Positions 6,283 to 13,873 of a stretch of 17,133 nt of DNA are shown here, in pieces. Within the stretch, counting starts at the first letter, position 1. Every line of letters begins with the position of its first letter. Origin of the DNA: Agaricicola taiwanensis_A (GTDB lineage: Bacteria; Pseudomonadota; Alphaproteobacteria; Rhizobiales; Methylopilaceae); assembly GCA_040394255.1 (NCBI GenBank), contig JBEBSP010000046.1, positions 1 through 17,133 on the forward strand, in the 5' to 3' direction. Below the pieces are notes generated by a model that saw nothing but the letters and a program-made list of their open reading frames with translations, had not been told where the DNA came from and made no database searches. A program made the translations under genes and the position numbers.

Positions 6283-7440
6283 GTTCTGTGCGATGCGCGC
6301 GACGAGCCCCAGGCCGACGCGCCATTCGCGGCCCGTGTCGCCGCCCTCCGGGTAGCTCCTCGCCCAGGCGTGCGATACGGCCAGCCGCAACGCCGCGGTG
6401 GGCGTCATCCGGCGCTCCACCGCGGTGGTCACGGGATGGGTGAGGCTGGAGACGCCGAACTGGAGGTAGCGCGACCATTCCGCGTCGTAGCCGGCCTCCG
6501 CGAAGACGCCGTCCCAGACGCGATGGCGGTAGCGGCCCGCCGCTGAGCGGGTCAGGACGTCCTTTGCCAGGAACAGGTCGTCGTCTTCCAGCCGGGTCAT
6601 CAGCCCGGCTTCGACGCGGCCGTTCGTGCCGACCGGAATGGCGGCTTCCGCGTCGAGCGCGAAGGCGTTCACGTCCGAGAAGACCTCTTCATCGTAGCGG
6701 CGCATGATCCGGCCCAGGGTGACGCTGGCGGTGAAGGAGCCGGTGTAGCCCGCCTCGATCCCGGCGAAGAGGGTTTCGCTGCCGCGCTTGCGGCCGAAGA
6801 TGTCGGTCGCGAGGTCCGGCAGCCTGCGGCCGAAGCTTGCCACCGGCGCCAGCGCGAAGCCGCCGCCGAGATCGGCGCGCAGGGCCAGTTCCGCCGTCAG
6901 GTCGAGCCGGTCGCGGTCCTCGCCCGGCAGCAGGATGTCGAAGCCGAGGTCATAATCGCCGAACCGCTTGCGTTCGATCTGGACGGCGGGTTCGAGGGTG
7001 AGGCGTCCGATGCCATGTTCGCCGCGCAGGACGACGCGGCCGGTCTGGGTGACGAGGCCCTCGTCGTCGTCATAACCGGCGGTGGCTTCCAGGGTGACCG
7101 CGCTGGTCTCCGACAGCGCGCCGCGCAGCGCCAGCGTCGCCTCCACCGAGCGCCGGTCGAGGTCGCGGGCGCGGGGCAGCGTCTCGTAGGAGCCGCGCAG
7201 GGCAAAGTCGACGAAGGGCTTGTCGCCGCCGCTGGTGGCGGTGATGAGCAGATCGCCGCTGTGGAAGGGGCTGGTGCGGCCGCCGGGATACTGATCGGCG
7301 TTGGAGGAATAGCCGGCTTCGCCGGTATAGGTGACGGCGACCTCGGCGTGCGCGCGCGGATCAACTGCCGCCGCGATCGCCGCCAGCGCCACTCCCGCCA
7401 CCAGTCCCTTGCCGTATCGCGCCCGTCCGCCTGTGCCCAT
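6268..7440 (-). CDS. Outer-membrane beta-barrel protein, BBP2-like
   Basis: 390 residues. A signal peptide at 1-32 (hydrophobic GLVAGVALAAIAAAV, cleavage after RAHA) precedes a barrel made of many alternating hydrophobic/polar strands with aromatic girdles and aspartate-rich turns, for example EAGYSSNADQYPGG, ATAGYDDDEG and GIEAGYTGSF. It ends in a strand-like VGLGLVARI. The N-terminal GYSSNA segment and overall design resemble the putative beta-barrel porin 2 (BBP2) families, often linked to export of surface polymers. It would sit in the outer membrane; substrate unknown. It runs toward the small secreted protein gene, with only 62 bp between the two stops. The start at 7440 gives a standard signal peptide. 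Confidence 0.75.
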   Translation of the reverse strand: MGTGGRARYGKGLVAGVALAAIAAAVDPRAHAEVAVTYTGEAGYSSNADQYPGGRTSPFHSGDLLITATSGGDKPFVDFALRGSYETLPRARDLDRRSVEATLALRGALSETSAVTLEATAGYDDDEGLVTQTGRVVLRGEHGIGRLTLEPAVQIERKRFGDYDLGFDILLPGEDRDRLDLTAELALRADLGGGFALAPVASFGRRLPDLATDIFGRKRGSETLFAGIEAGYTGSFTASVTLGRIMRRYDEEVFSDVNAFALDAEAAIPVGTNGRVEAGLMTRLEDDDLFLAKDVLTRSAAGRYRHRVWDGVFAEAGYDAEWSRYLQFGVSSLTHPVTTAVERRMTPTAALRLAVSHAWARSYPEGGDTGREWRVGLGLVARIAQNDGGR

Positions 7441-7542
7441 GGCGGCAGTAAGGGCCGTTAACCTTGAGGCCGCGTTCCGCAGGGCTGTTATGGATAACGG
7501 ATTGTTCGGCTCGCGGTCATCCTCGCCATGATCACACCAGCA

Positions 7543-7596
7543 CCGGTTTTGCCAACCGGCAGTTCCCGGCGGAAGGATTTTCCTTCCGCCGGGAAC
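7543..7596. repeat. Tandem hairpins, including a 16-bp perfect stem
   Basis: Two adjacent hairpins lie in the 255-bp spacer between the barrel gene and the orphan gene. The first is CCGGTT-TTGCC-AACCGG at 7543-7559. The second is a perfect 16-bp stem at 7562-7577 and 7581-7596 (arm GTTCCCGGCGGAAGGA) with a 3-nt loop. On the minus strand they lie 100-150 nt after the orphan's stop and about 100 bp before the barrel start. There is no U-tract, so they may be a factor-assisted terminator, an mRNA-end protector or a REP-like unit. Confidence 0.7.
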
Positions 7597-7695
7597 ACGG
7601 TCAAGATCGTGGGTATCGCTCGCCTTGCTGTCCTGAATCAGGCTTCGGCATGGATGCGTTTCCGACGCGAGCCAGCGCCAGCGCGAGCATCAAAC

Positions 7696-8322
7696 TCACT
7701 CGCCATGCGATATTATGCGATACTGTTCTTCTTTCGTCCTGTAGATGAAGCCCGCATCCTCCAGATCACTTCTGATCTCTGACAGGTCTCCTCCTACGCG
7801 CGACTTGACCATTTCACGGAGCTTATCGGCTGCCTCCAAGAGCTTCTCGCGCTCCTTGCTGCCTTTAGGGTAGCTGTTCGCCTTTGTGACAAGCTTGGAG
7901 GCAAGCTCTGATCCGTAGTTCGCGGCCTCATAGGACAACTGTTCGCCTGGCGTCGTTAGATCGTCAAATGTCCTGAAATCCGCGATGATGCTTTCAGAGC
8001 TCTGATCGGGGCTGATGTGAAGCGTCTTCCCGCCTAGCCAAACAAAGTTGGTGTCCGGATCGGCCAATTCCTTCCGTTCCTTTATAAAGGTATTCTCTAC
8101 CTGGGCGCTATCTTCTTCCGTGTAATGACCGTCGCTGATGACGTCCTGGATGGCGGCCGCAGTCTTGTCGAACTTGAGTTTTTTCAGAAAATTCGCGAAC
8201 TCATCGGTATGCTCGCTGTCTCCGCGGTCCGTCTTTCCCTTATTATCACTCATCTTTTCATGCCAAGTGAAAAGATTCTCAATTATATTGTCATCTGACT
8301 TCACATTTGATGCGCCGGCCAT
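7696..8322 (-). CDS. Hypothetical cytoplasmic protein (orphan, AT-richer than its neighbours)
   Basis: 208 residues, no signal peptide, membrane segment or cysteine. It is hydrophilic and rich in Asp, Glu and Lys, with predicted helices (for example ANFLKKLKFDKTAAAIQDVI at about 43-62, and KEREKLLEAADKLREMVKSR at about 156-175). I recognise no domain. The coding sequence is clearly less GC-rich than the surrounding genes and uses AT-ending codons, suggesting recent acquisition. The start at 8322 is supported by GGGGAA 6 nt upstream; an in-frame ATG at 8253 is a weaker alternative. A TTGACA-containing AT-rich promoter precedes it, so it looks independently expressed. Confidence 0.7.
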   Translation of the reverse strand: MAGASNVKSDDNIIENLFTWHEKMSDNKGKTDRGDSEHTDEFANFLKKLKFDKTAAAIQDVISDGHYTEEDSAQVENTFIKERKELADPDTNFVWLGGKTLHISPDQSSESIIADFRTFDDLTTPGEQLSYEAANYGSELASKLVTKANSYPKGSKEREKLLEAADKLREMVKSRVGGDLSEIRSDLEDAGFIYRTKEEQYRIISHGE

Positions 8323-8857
8323 TAGTATTTCCCCATAATGATACTGGATATGCGGGGGCGTGTTAATATTGATTATTAATTATGTCAACTATAATAAATC
8401 GGTTTTAATTTGAAAGTGTGCTTTGTATTCACATTAATTAATCGATTGAGGGAGCGCAGATTGAATCCTCAGGGATGCAAGCGATCTGCGGGAGAATTCC
8501 CCGGCGTTCCGTCGTGTCATTGCGATCCATCCGGTATCAAGAAAAAGAAGGGATTGTCCTTCTGAATACAGTTGCCGTTGGAAATATGATGACTTGGGTG
8601 CTGGCCCGATCGATGGTCGTGATGCCGCCACGGTCCTTCCCCAGCCGGTCAGCGGCGCCTTTCCCCCGAGCGTCATTGAAAGCCGCCGTGTGCTTTACTG
8701 CGTGAGATCGATGCCTCGTGATGGATGGTGAACTCAGCTTTCGCCGGTTGCCGTCCGCGCCACACCATCAGAAGCCCTGGCCCGGTGAAGGAACGGCCGG
8801 CGTCGTCGTCATGGGTGCCTTGTGATGGCGTACCGCCGTGCTGTTACGGCTGACAGC
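8323..8857. other. 535-bp stretch without a convincing gene
   Basis: The first part (to about 8445) is AT-rich and holds the orphan's promoter. From about 8450 the base composition returns toward the chromosomal average. Short open frames on both strands (8475-8705 plus, 8434-8676 minus) lack a Shine-Dalgarno, recognisable domains and typical codon bias, so I do not call them. A weak hairpin GCCGT-GCTGTT-ACGGC (8835-8850) sits just downstream of the patatin stop and may help end that operon. The region may hold decayed coding DNA, but I cannot identify a parent gene. Confidence 0.4.
8360..8388 (-). promoter_or_regulatory. Sigma-70-like promoter of the 208-residue orphan
   Basis: On the minus strand, a perfect -35 TTGACA (8388-8383) is followed after 17 nt by TAACAC (8365-8360) as a -10. 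The start would lie about 30-35 nt before the ATG. The surrounding 8340-8445 region is strongly AT-rich, with palindromic runs such as ATTAATTAAT (8433-8442), which is typical of DNA bound by nucleoid silencers. Confidence 0.5.
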
Positions 8858-9898
8858 TCACCCGGCGGCGTCGGGCAGTTTCGCGCGGGTGTGCTGTTTC
8901 ACGTCCATGGTGCCGGTCTTGCCGATGGTGTCGTAATGGGTGTCGAGCCAGAGCTTGCCCGCCAGCCGTCCGCCGTCGCGCAGGCCCTGGAGGAAATCCC
9001 AGTCGGCATTGGATTTGGTGGAAGCGGACAGTTCCTTCAGCGCCTCGTCGGCGGCGACGCGGTGGAGGCGGATCTTCTTGTAGCCGTCGGGGCCGCCGTG
9101 CTTCAGCTTGCCGTCGTCGATCAGGCGGTTGACGAAGTCGATGGCGCGGAATTCGGCGATCAGCGAGGAATTGAAGGTGATCTCGTTCATGCGGTTCATG
9201 ATCTCGCGCGCGGTGCGCGGCGTTTCCTTGCGCTCGATCGGGTTGATCTGGATGATGACCACATCCTCGGTGCCGGTGGTGCGGTAGAAGGGGAACAGGG
9301 CGGGATTGCCCATGTAGCCGCCGTCCCAATAGGGCACGCCGTCGATCTCCACCGCCTGGAACACCTGCGGGAGGCAGGCGGAGGCCATGACCGCATCGAC
9401 GCTCACGTCCTTTTCGGAGAAGACCCGCACCTTGCCGGTGTGGACGTTGGTGGCCGAGATGAACAGCTTGTGGCTGCGGCAGGCGTGGATGGCGTCGACA
9501 TCGATGATGCTCTCGACGATGCCGCGCATGGGGCTGAGGTCGAAGGGGTTGCTGTCGTAAGGTGAGAAGAAGCGCGTCGCCGCGTCCCACATGATGTAGG
9601 ACGGGCTCATGTCGAGGTCGTTGCCCCAGATCAGCTTCTCGATCGGCGTCTGCACCGGGACCAGCCGGGCGAGCCGCGACATGGCGCGCCACAGGCGGTG
9701 GAGCGTTTCGCGCGCGCCGTCGGGTCCGCCCGTGACCATGCCGGAGATCAGCGCCGCGCCGTTCATGGCCCCGGCGGAGGTGCCGGAGATCGCCTCGAAC
9801 GAGAGGCGGCCGTCCTCCAGCAGGTAATCGAGCACGCCCCAGGTGAAGGCGCCGTGCGCGCCGCCGCCCTGGAGCGCGAGGTTGACGGATTTGCTCAC
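8858..9898 (-). CDS. Patatin-like serine hydrolase with DUF3734 domain
   Basis: 346 residues. Residues 5 to about 205 are a patatin domain: oxyanion loop QGGGAHG at 10-16, nucleophile S41 in GTSAG, and the dyad aspartate D192 in WDGGY. The C-terminal part (about 270-340) fits the DUF3734 domain that follows patatin in many alphaproteobacterial proteins. No signal peptide, so cytoplasmic. Patatins hydrolyse acyl esters of lipids; the true substrate here is unknown. It starts with GTG inside the stop codon of the 3-hydroxybutyrate dehydrogenase gene (GTGA, 4-nt overlap), so the two are translationally coupled. This raises the possibility that it supplies 3-hydroxybutyrate by cleaving its esters or oligomers (inference). 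Confidence 0.92.
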   Translation of the reverse strand: MSKSVNLALQGGGAHGAFTWGVLDYLLEDGRLSFEAISGTSAGAMNGAALISGMVTGGPDGARETLHRLWRAMSRLARLVPVQTPIEKLIWGNDLDMSPSYIMWDAATRFFSPYDSNPFDLSPMRGIVESIIDVDAIHACRSHKLFISATNVHTGKVRVFSEKDVSVDAVMASACLPQVFQAVEIDGVPYWDGGYMGNPALFPFYRTTGTEDVVIIQINPIERKETPRTAREIMNRMNEITFNSSLIAEFRAIDFVNRLIDDGKLKHGGPDGYKKIRLHRVAADEALKELSASTKSNADWDFLQGLRDGGRLAGKLWLDTHYDTIGKTGTMDVKQHTRAKLPDAAG

Positions 9899-10683
9899 TG
9901 CGCGACCCAGCCGCCGTCGATGGACTGGATCGAGCCGGTGATGGAACGCGCGGAATCCGTTGTCAGGAACAGCGCGAGCGCGGCGATCTCCTCGACGGTG
10001 ACGAATTCCTTGGTGGGCTGGGCGGCCAGCAGCACGTCCTTCTTGACCTGCTCCTCGGTCAGGCCGCGCGCCTTCATGGTGTCGGGGATCTGCTTTTCGA
10101 CCAGCGGCGTCCAGACATAGCCCGGCGCGATGGCGTTGACGGTGATGCCGTGCTCGGCCACTTCCAGCGCGACCGTCTTGGTCAGGCCCGCGAGGCCGTG
10201 CTTGGCCGCCACATAGGCCGCCTTGAACGGCGAGGCGACGAGCGCATGGGCCGAGGCGGTGCTGATGATGCGGCCCCATTTGCGTTTCTTCATGCCGGGC
10301 ACCGCCGCGCGGATGCCGTGGAAGGCGGCGTTGAGGTTGAGCGCGATGATGGCGTCCCACTTCTCGACGGGGAAGTCCTCGATGGGCGAGACGTATTGAA
10401 TGCCGGCGTTGTTGACGAGGATGTCGACCGAGCCGAATTTCTCTTCCGCTTCCGCGATCAGTCCGGCCACTTCCTTGCCGTTGATGAGGTTGGCGCTGGA
10501 ATAGCCGACCTTGACGTCGAACTCCTTCTTCAGGGCCTTGCGGATGTCCTCGACGGCCTTGGGCTTGTCGATGCCGTTCAGCATGACGTTGGCCCCGTGG
10601 CGGGCCAGTTCGCGGGCGATGGCAAGGCCGATGCCGCTGCTCGATCCGGTGACGACGGCGCTTTTTCCGGCGAGGTGGGACAT
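9895..10683 (-). CDS. D-3-hydroxybutyrate dehydrogenase
   Basis: 262 residues, short-chain dehydrogenase fold. The NAD-binding motif TGSSSGIG is at 12-19 and NNAG at 91-94. The catalytic set is S144, Y157 and K161. The residues that bind the substrate carboxylate in known 3-hydroxybutyrate dehydrogenases are present: Q96 in NNAGIQ, H146, K154, W191 and Q198 in VWTPLVEKQI. It oxidises D-3-hydroxybutyrate to acetoacetate with NAD+, the step that returns degraded PHB to central metabolism (often named bdhA or hbdH). The start at 10683 has AGGAGA upstream. It heads a two-gene operon with the patatin-like hydrolase and is divergent from zur. Confidence 0.95.
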   Translation of the reverse strand: MSHLAGKSAVVTGSSSGIGLAIARELARHGANVMLNGIDKPKAVEDIRKALKKEFDVKVGYSSANLINGKEVAGLIAEAEEKFGSVDILVNNAGIQYVSPIEDFPVEKWDAIIALNLNAAFHGIRAAVPGMKKRKWGRIISTASAHALVASPFKAAYVAAKHGLAGLTKTVALEVAEHGITVNAIAPGYVWTPLVEKQIPDTMKARGLTEEQVKKDVLLAAQPTKEFVTVEEIAALALFLTTDSARSITGSIQSIDGGWVAQ

Positions 10684-10818
10684 GGGGGAGGTCTCCTGGA
10701 AGGACGGGAACGATGAGCTCAAGGTTGTGCAGCGCGGCGCGTTTGGCAATGCAGCATGATGCGGATTTCGCACGACGAGGTGGCGAAACGTCCCAATAAT
10801 GTTACATCTTGCCTCAAG

Positions 10819-11310
10819 ATGACGACGCACGACCACCATCACGATCACGGAAGCTGCCAGCGCGGCGCGGCCGAGGCCCTGGGCCGGGCGGAGGAGGTCT
10901 GCGCCTCGCGCGGGTCGCGGCTGACGCCGATCCGCGCCCGTGTCCTGGCGGCCCTCGCCGACAGCCATACGCCGGTCGGGGCCTACGACCTGATGGACCG
11001 CCTCGCGGAGGACGGCAAGCGGCCCGCGCCGATCACGGTCTACCGGGCGCTGGACTTCCTGCTGGAAAACGGCCTCGTGCATCGGCTGGAAAGCCGCAAC
11101 GCATACCTCGCCTGCGACCACACGCACGACCAGGGCGCGCCGGTGGTGTTCCTGATCTGCGACAGCTGCGGCGAAGTGTCGGAGGCCCCGGCCGCCGACA
11201 TCGGCGACAGCCTTGCCGCTTTGCTGGCGCGGGAAGGCTTCAAGGCCCGCACGCAGCTGGTCGAGATCGCGGGCGAATGCGCGCAATGCGCCGGCGCGGC
11301 TTTGGAATGA
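10819..11310 (+). CDS. zur: Zur-type Fur-family zinc uptake regulator
   Basis: 163 residues. A His-rich N-terminus (HDHHHDH at 4-10) precedes a winged helix (about 30-92) with the recognition stretch PITVYRALDFLLENGLVHRL, then the dimerisation domain. Structural zinc ligands C114/C117 and C154/C157 form two CxxC pairs. A regulatory site of H88, C99 and H101 or H103 matches Zur rather than Fur. Zur represses zinc import genes when zinc is plentiful; none of its usual targets is in this window. The ATG at 10819 is chosen because homologues start at the His-rich segment; an in-frame ATG at 10756 would add 21 unconserved residues. Neither has a strong Shine-Dalgarno. Confidence 0.88.
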   Translation: MTTHDHHHDHGSCQRGAAEALGRAEEVCASRGSRLTPIRARVLAALADSHTPVGAYDLMDRLAEDGKRPAPITVYRALDFLLENGLVHRLESRNAYLACDHTHDQGAPVVFLICDSCGEVSEAPAADIGDSLAALLAREGFKARTQLVEIAGECAQCAGAALE

Positions 11311-11323
11311 AGGGTTCACACAT

Positions 11324-11530
11324 ATGACATCACGCAAGCTGAATGTGGCGCGCATGGCTGCCTGGGGCGCGATCCTCGGAGCGCCGTTCCTGCTGGCGCG
11401 GATGCATCTGTCCGGCGAAAGCCTGCCGGAGGATGGCGGCGTACTGACCGGTTTCGTCATCGGCGGCATGCTGCTCGGCGCGGCGCTGGGGGCGGTGTTC
11501 GCCCTTATCCGCAACAGCACGACCACATGA
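11324..11530 (+). CDS. Small two-segment membrane protein, unknown function
   Basis: 68 residues with two predicted membrane segments (about 11-26 and 42-62, the latter GFVIGGMLLGAALGAVFAL) and a short acidic loop between them. GAAGGG lies about 9 nt before the ATG. It starts 13 bp after zur and ends 28 bp before ispG, all on the same strand, so the three are probably co-transcribed. I recognise no family. The spacing and the clean Shine-Dalgarno support a real gene. Confidence 0.65.
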   Translation: MTSRKLNVARMAAWGAILGAPFLLARMHLSGESLPEDGGVLTGFVIGGMLLGAALGAVFALIRNSTTT

Positions 11531-11558
11531 TCGGGACGCAGGCGACAGGGATCAGCCG

Positions 11559-12809
11559 ATGATCGACGCGGCAGCGCATCAAAGCGAACGGCGCAGGACC
11601 CAGGGGGTGCGCGTCGGCGGCATCACGGTCGGCGGCGGCGCCCCCGTGGTGGTGCAGTCCATGACCAACACCGACACCGCCGACATCGACGGCACCGTCG
11701 CCCAGGTGGCCGCGCTGTGGCGCGCGGGTTCGGAACTGGTGCGCATCACGGTCGACCGCGACGAGGCGGCGGCGGCGGTCCCCGTCATCCGCGACAGGCT
11801 GGAGCGCATGGGCGTGCTCGTGCCGCTGGTGGGCGATTTCCACTACATCGGCCACAAGCTGCTGGCGGATCATCCGGCCTGCGCCGCGGCGCTCGCCAAA
11901 TACCGCATCAATCCCGGCAACGTCGGTTTCAAGGACAAGAAGGACAAGCATTTCGCCCAGATCATCGAGATCGCCATGGCCAACGGCAAGGCGGTGCGGA
12001 TCGGCGGCAACTGGGGCTCGCTCGACGGCGAGCTCTTGACCCGGCTGATGGACGAGAACGCGGCCAGCGCGACTCCGGTCACGGCGCGCGAGGTGACGCA
12101 GGAAGCTCTGGTGCAGTCGGTGCTGATCGCGGCGGAGCGGGCGGTCGAACTGGGCATGGGGCGCGACAGGATCATCCTGTCGGCCAAGGTCTCGGCGGTG
12201 CAGGACCTGATCGCGGTCTATCGCATGATGGCCGGGCGTTCCGATTTCGCGCTGCACCTCGGTTTGACCGAGGCGGGCATGGGCTCCAAGGGCATCGTCG
12301 CGTCCTCGGCGGCCATGGGCGTGCTCTTGCAGCAGGGCATCGGCGACACCATCCGCGTCTCGCTGACGCCGGAGCCGGGCGGCGACCGCACGCTTGAGGT
12401 GCAGGTCGCGCAGGAAATCCTGCAAACCATGGGTTTCCGCAGCTTCGTGCCGCTGGTGGCCGCCTGTCCGGGCTGCGGGCGCACCACCTCCACCGTGTTC
12501 CAGGAGCTGGCGCAGGAGGTGCAGGGCTACATCCGCGACCGCATGCCGGAGTGGAAGCGGCTCTATCCCGGCGCGGAGGTTCTGAAGGTCGCGGTGATGG
12601 GCTGCATCGTCAACGGGCCGGGCGAGAGCAAGCATGCCGACATCGGCATCTCGCTGCCGGGCACGGGCGAGGAGCCGACCGCGCCGGTGTTCGTCGACGG
12701 CAAGAAGGTCGCGACCCTGCGCGGGCCGGCGCTGACGAGCGATTTCAAGGTGATGGTGGAGGATTACGTGGCGCGCCGCTTCGGCGTGGGGCGCGACGCG
12801 GCGGAGTAG
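11559..12809 (+). CDS. ispG: 4-hydroxy-3-methylbut-2-en-1-yl diphosphate synthase (IspG/GcpE)
   Basis: 416 residues. The N-terminal TIM-barrel carries VVQSMTNTDT at 31-40 and INPGNVG at 117-123. The C-terminal 4Fe-4S domain has cysteines C303 and C306 (CPGCGRTT) and C349 with E356 (GCIVNGPGE), the complete cluster-ligand set. IspG converts methylerythritol cyclodiphosphate to HMBDP with electrons from ferredoxin or flavodoxin, the penultimate step of the MEP isoprenoid pathway. It is the last gene of the apparent zur-small protein-ispG run. No clear terminator follows. Confidence 0.98.
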   Translation: MIDAAAHQSERRRTQGVRVGGITVGGGAPVVVQSMTNTDTADIDGTVAQVAALWRAGSELVRITVDRDEAAAAVPVIRDRLERMGVLVPLVGDFHYIGHKLLADHPACAAALAKYRINPGNVGFKDKKDKHFAQIIEIAMANGKAVRIGGNWGSLDGELLTRLMDENAASATPVTAREVTQEALVQSVLIAAERAVELGMGRDRIILSAKVSAVQDLIAVYRMMAGRSDFALHLGLTEAGMGSKGIVASSAAMGVLLQQGIGDTIRVSLTPEPGGDRTLEVQVAQEILQTMGFRSFVPLVAACPGCGRTTSTVFQELAQEVQGYIRDRMPEWKRLYPGAEVLKVAVMGCIVNGPGESKHADIGISLPGTGEEPTAPVFVDGKKVATLRGPALTSDFKVMVEDYVARRFGVGRDAAE

Positions 12810-13066
12810 CGCGCCGCACCTCAACCCCTTTCTCACGCGACGCTTTGCATGGCGGCCGTCTCGAAGGATGGGCCGTAAATGTCCGGCGCTTGCGTGCTCA
12901 TGAATGAAGCTATGCAAAGCTCCCGTGGGAGAAAAGTGCCGCCGGGAGGCCGGGTAGAGTCCACCGGACTTGATCGGGGATCAGCCGATCATCCGGCTGT
13001 CGGAGATGCCTGGGACCATGCGCCTGTCTTCGTCTTGGCGCGACCGTCGGCCGGAAGGCCCCGCGT

Positions 13067-13642
13067 TCACCGCCCCAGCTTCTCGATCTTTTCCTTCATC
13101 TCGGCGATCTGCTGCTTCAGTTCGTCGATGTCGCTTCCCGTGCCCGTGCCGCGCTCCTTTGGCGCTTCGGCCGCCGGAGCGGCGGCGCCCGGCGCCGGGA
13201 AGGGCGAGAACATGCGGAAGGCCTTCTCGTACATCGCCATGTTGGTGCGCACCTGCTCCTCCATGGAGGCGAAGGTGTTGCCGCCCAGCGCCTTGCCCAT
13301 GTGGTCGCGGAACTTGCCCTGCTCGCGGGTCAGCGATGCGATCGACATGTCGAGATAGGACGGCACCAGCGACTGCATGCTGTCGCCATAGAAACGGATC
13401 AATTGCCGCAGGAAGGTGATCGGCAGCAGATTGGTGCCCTTGCCCTCCTGCTCGAAGATGATCTGGGTCAGGACCGAGCGGGTGATGTCCTCCCCCGTCT
13501 TGGCGTCGATCACGACGAACTCCGCACCGTCCTTGACCATGACGGCCAGGTCTTCCAGCGTCACATAGGTGCTGGTGCCGGTGTTGTAGAGGCGGCGGTT
13601 GGCGTATTTCTTGATTGTGATCGGCTCGGTCGTCGTTGTCAT
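13067..13642 (-). CDS. phaR: PhaR, polyhydroxyalkanoate synthesis repressor
   Basis: 191 residues. The PHB/PHA accumulation regulator DNA-binding domain occupies about 8-68 (ITIKKYANRRLYNTGTSTYV, then LEDLAVMVKDG). The PHB-accumulation helical region follows to about 145. An Ala/Pro linker (149-162) leads to a short C-terminal coiled coil, DIDELKQQIAEMKEKIEKL, suited to oligomerisation. PhaR proteins bind both DNA and nascent PHB; polymer titrates them off promoters, inducing phasins and often phaR itself. It is divergent from phaA across 283 bp. GGAAAAG lies about 9 nt before the ATG. No phasin or synthase gene is nearby. Confidence 0.95.
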   Translation of the reverse strand: MTTTTEPITIKKYANRRLYNTGTSTYVTLEDLAVMVKDGAEFVVIDAKTGEDITRSVLTQIIFEQEGKGTNLLPITFLRQLIRFYGDSMQSLVPSYLDMSIASLTREQGKFRDHMGKALGGNTFASMEEQVRTNMAMYEKAFRMFSPFPAPGAAAPAAEAPKERGTGTGSDIDELKQQIAEMKEKIEKLGR

Positions 13643-13743
13643 ACGCGTGGCTTTTCCGGGAACACAAGGACAGTCGTTACATCCCTACGATAGAGCGATT
13701 GTCCCGGACCTGCCACCTTTTCGTCAGAATGATGCGAAGCCGT

Positions 13744-13778
13744 TGTCGGTGAATTTACTGCCGACATTCCGCTGTCGG
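13744..13778. promoter_or_regulatory. Possible operator with three TGTCGG motifs between phaR and phaA
   Basis: TGTCGG occurs at 13744-13749 and 13773-13778, and its complement CCGACA at 13761-13766, forming nested inverted repeats about 100 bp before the phaR start. This could be a control site for either divergent gene. I do not know it as a published PhaR site, so the assignment is inference. Confidence 0.3.
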
Positions 13779-13844
13779 TCAGGAGGCTGGCTGGCGACCC
13801 GATTTCGGAACAAGATGAAGCTGAAATCCCCGTATCCGTCCGGC

Positions 13845-13873
13845 TTGACACGGGTTGTGCCGTGCCGAAGATG
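13845..13873 (+). promoter_or_regulatory. Possible sigma-70-type promoter of phaA
   Basis: A perfect -35 TTGACA (13845-13850) is followed after 17 nt by a poor -10 AAGATG (13868-13873). Transcription would begin about 45 nt before the phaA ATG. TGC-rich DNA follows directly (13871-13895), the kind of sequence PhaR proteins are reported to bind. Confidence is limited by the weak -10. Confidence 0.4.

Noticed and set aside
8434..8705. Overlapping 80- and 76-codon frames on opposite strands
   Set aside because: No Shine-Dalgarno, no recognisable family, and irregular composition; more likely chance frames in possibly decayed DNA.
10793..10815. Zur-box-like AATGTTACAT just before zur
   Set aside because: Only one half-site resembles the alphaproteobacterial Zur palindrome; the second arm is missing, so it does not support autoregulation.
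10756..10818. Zur start 21 codons further upstream
   Set aside because: The added residues are unlike Zur N-termini, and a possible promoter lies within this stretch. It cannot be excluded, but it is less likely.
12982..12999. Hairpin CAGCCG-ATCATC-CGGCTG downstream of phaR as a terminator
   Set aside because: The stem is only 6 bp with no U-tract and lies about 70 bp past the stop; too weak to call.
12810..13066. Possible gene in the 257-bp spacer between ispG and phaR
   Set aside because: The open frames there run on as antisense or out-of-frame readings of phaR and have no domain or ribosome-binding site.
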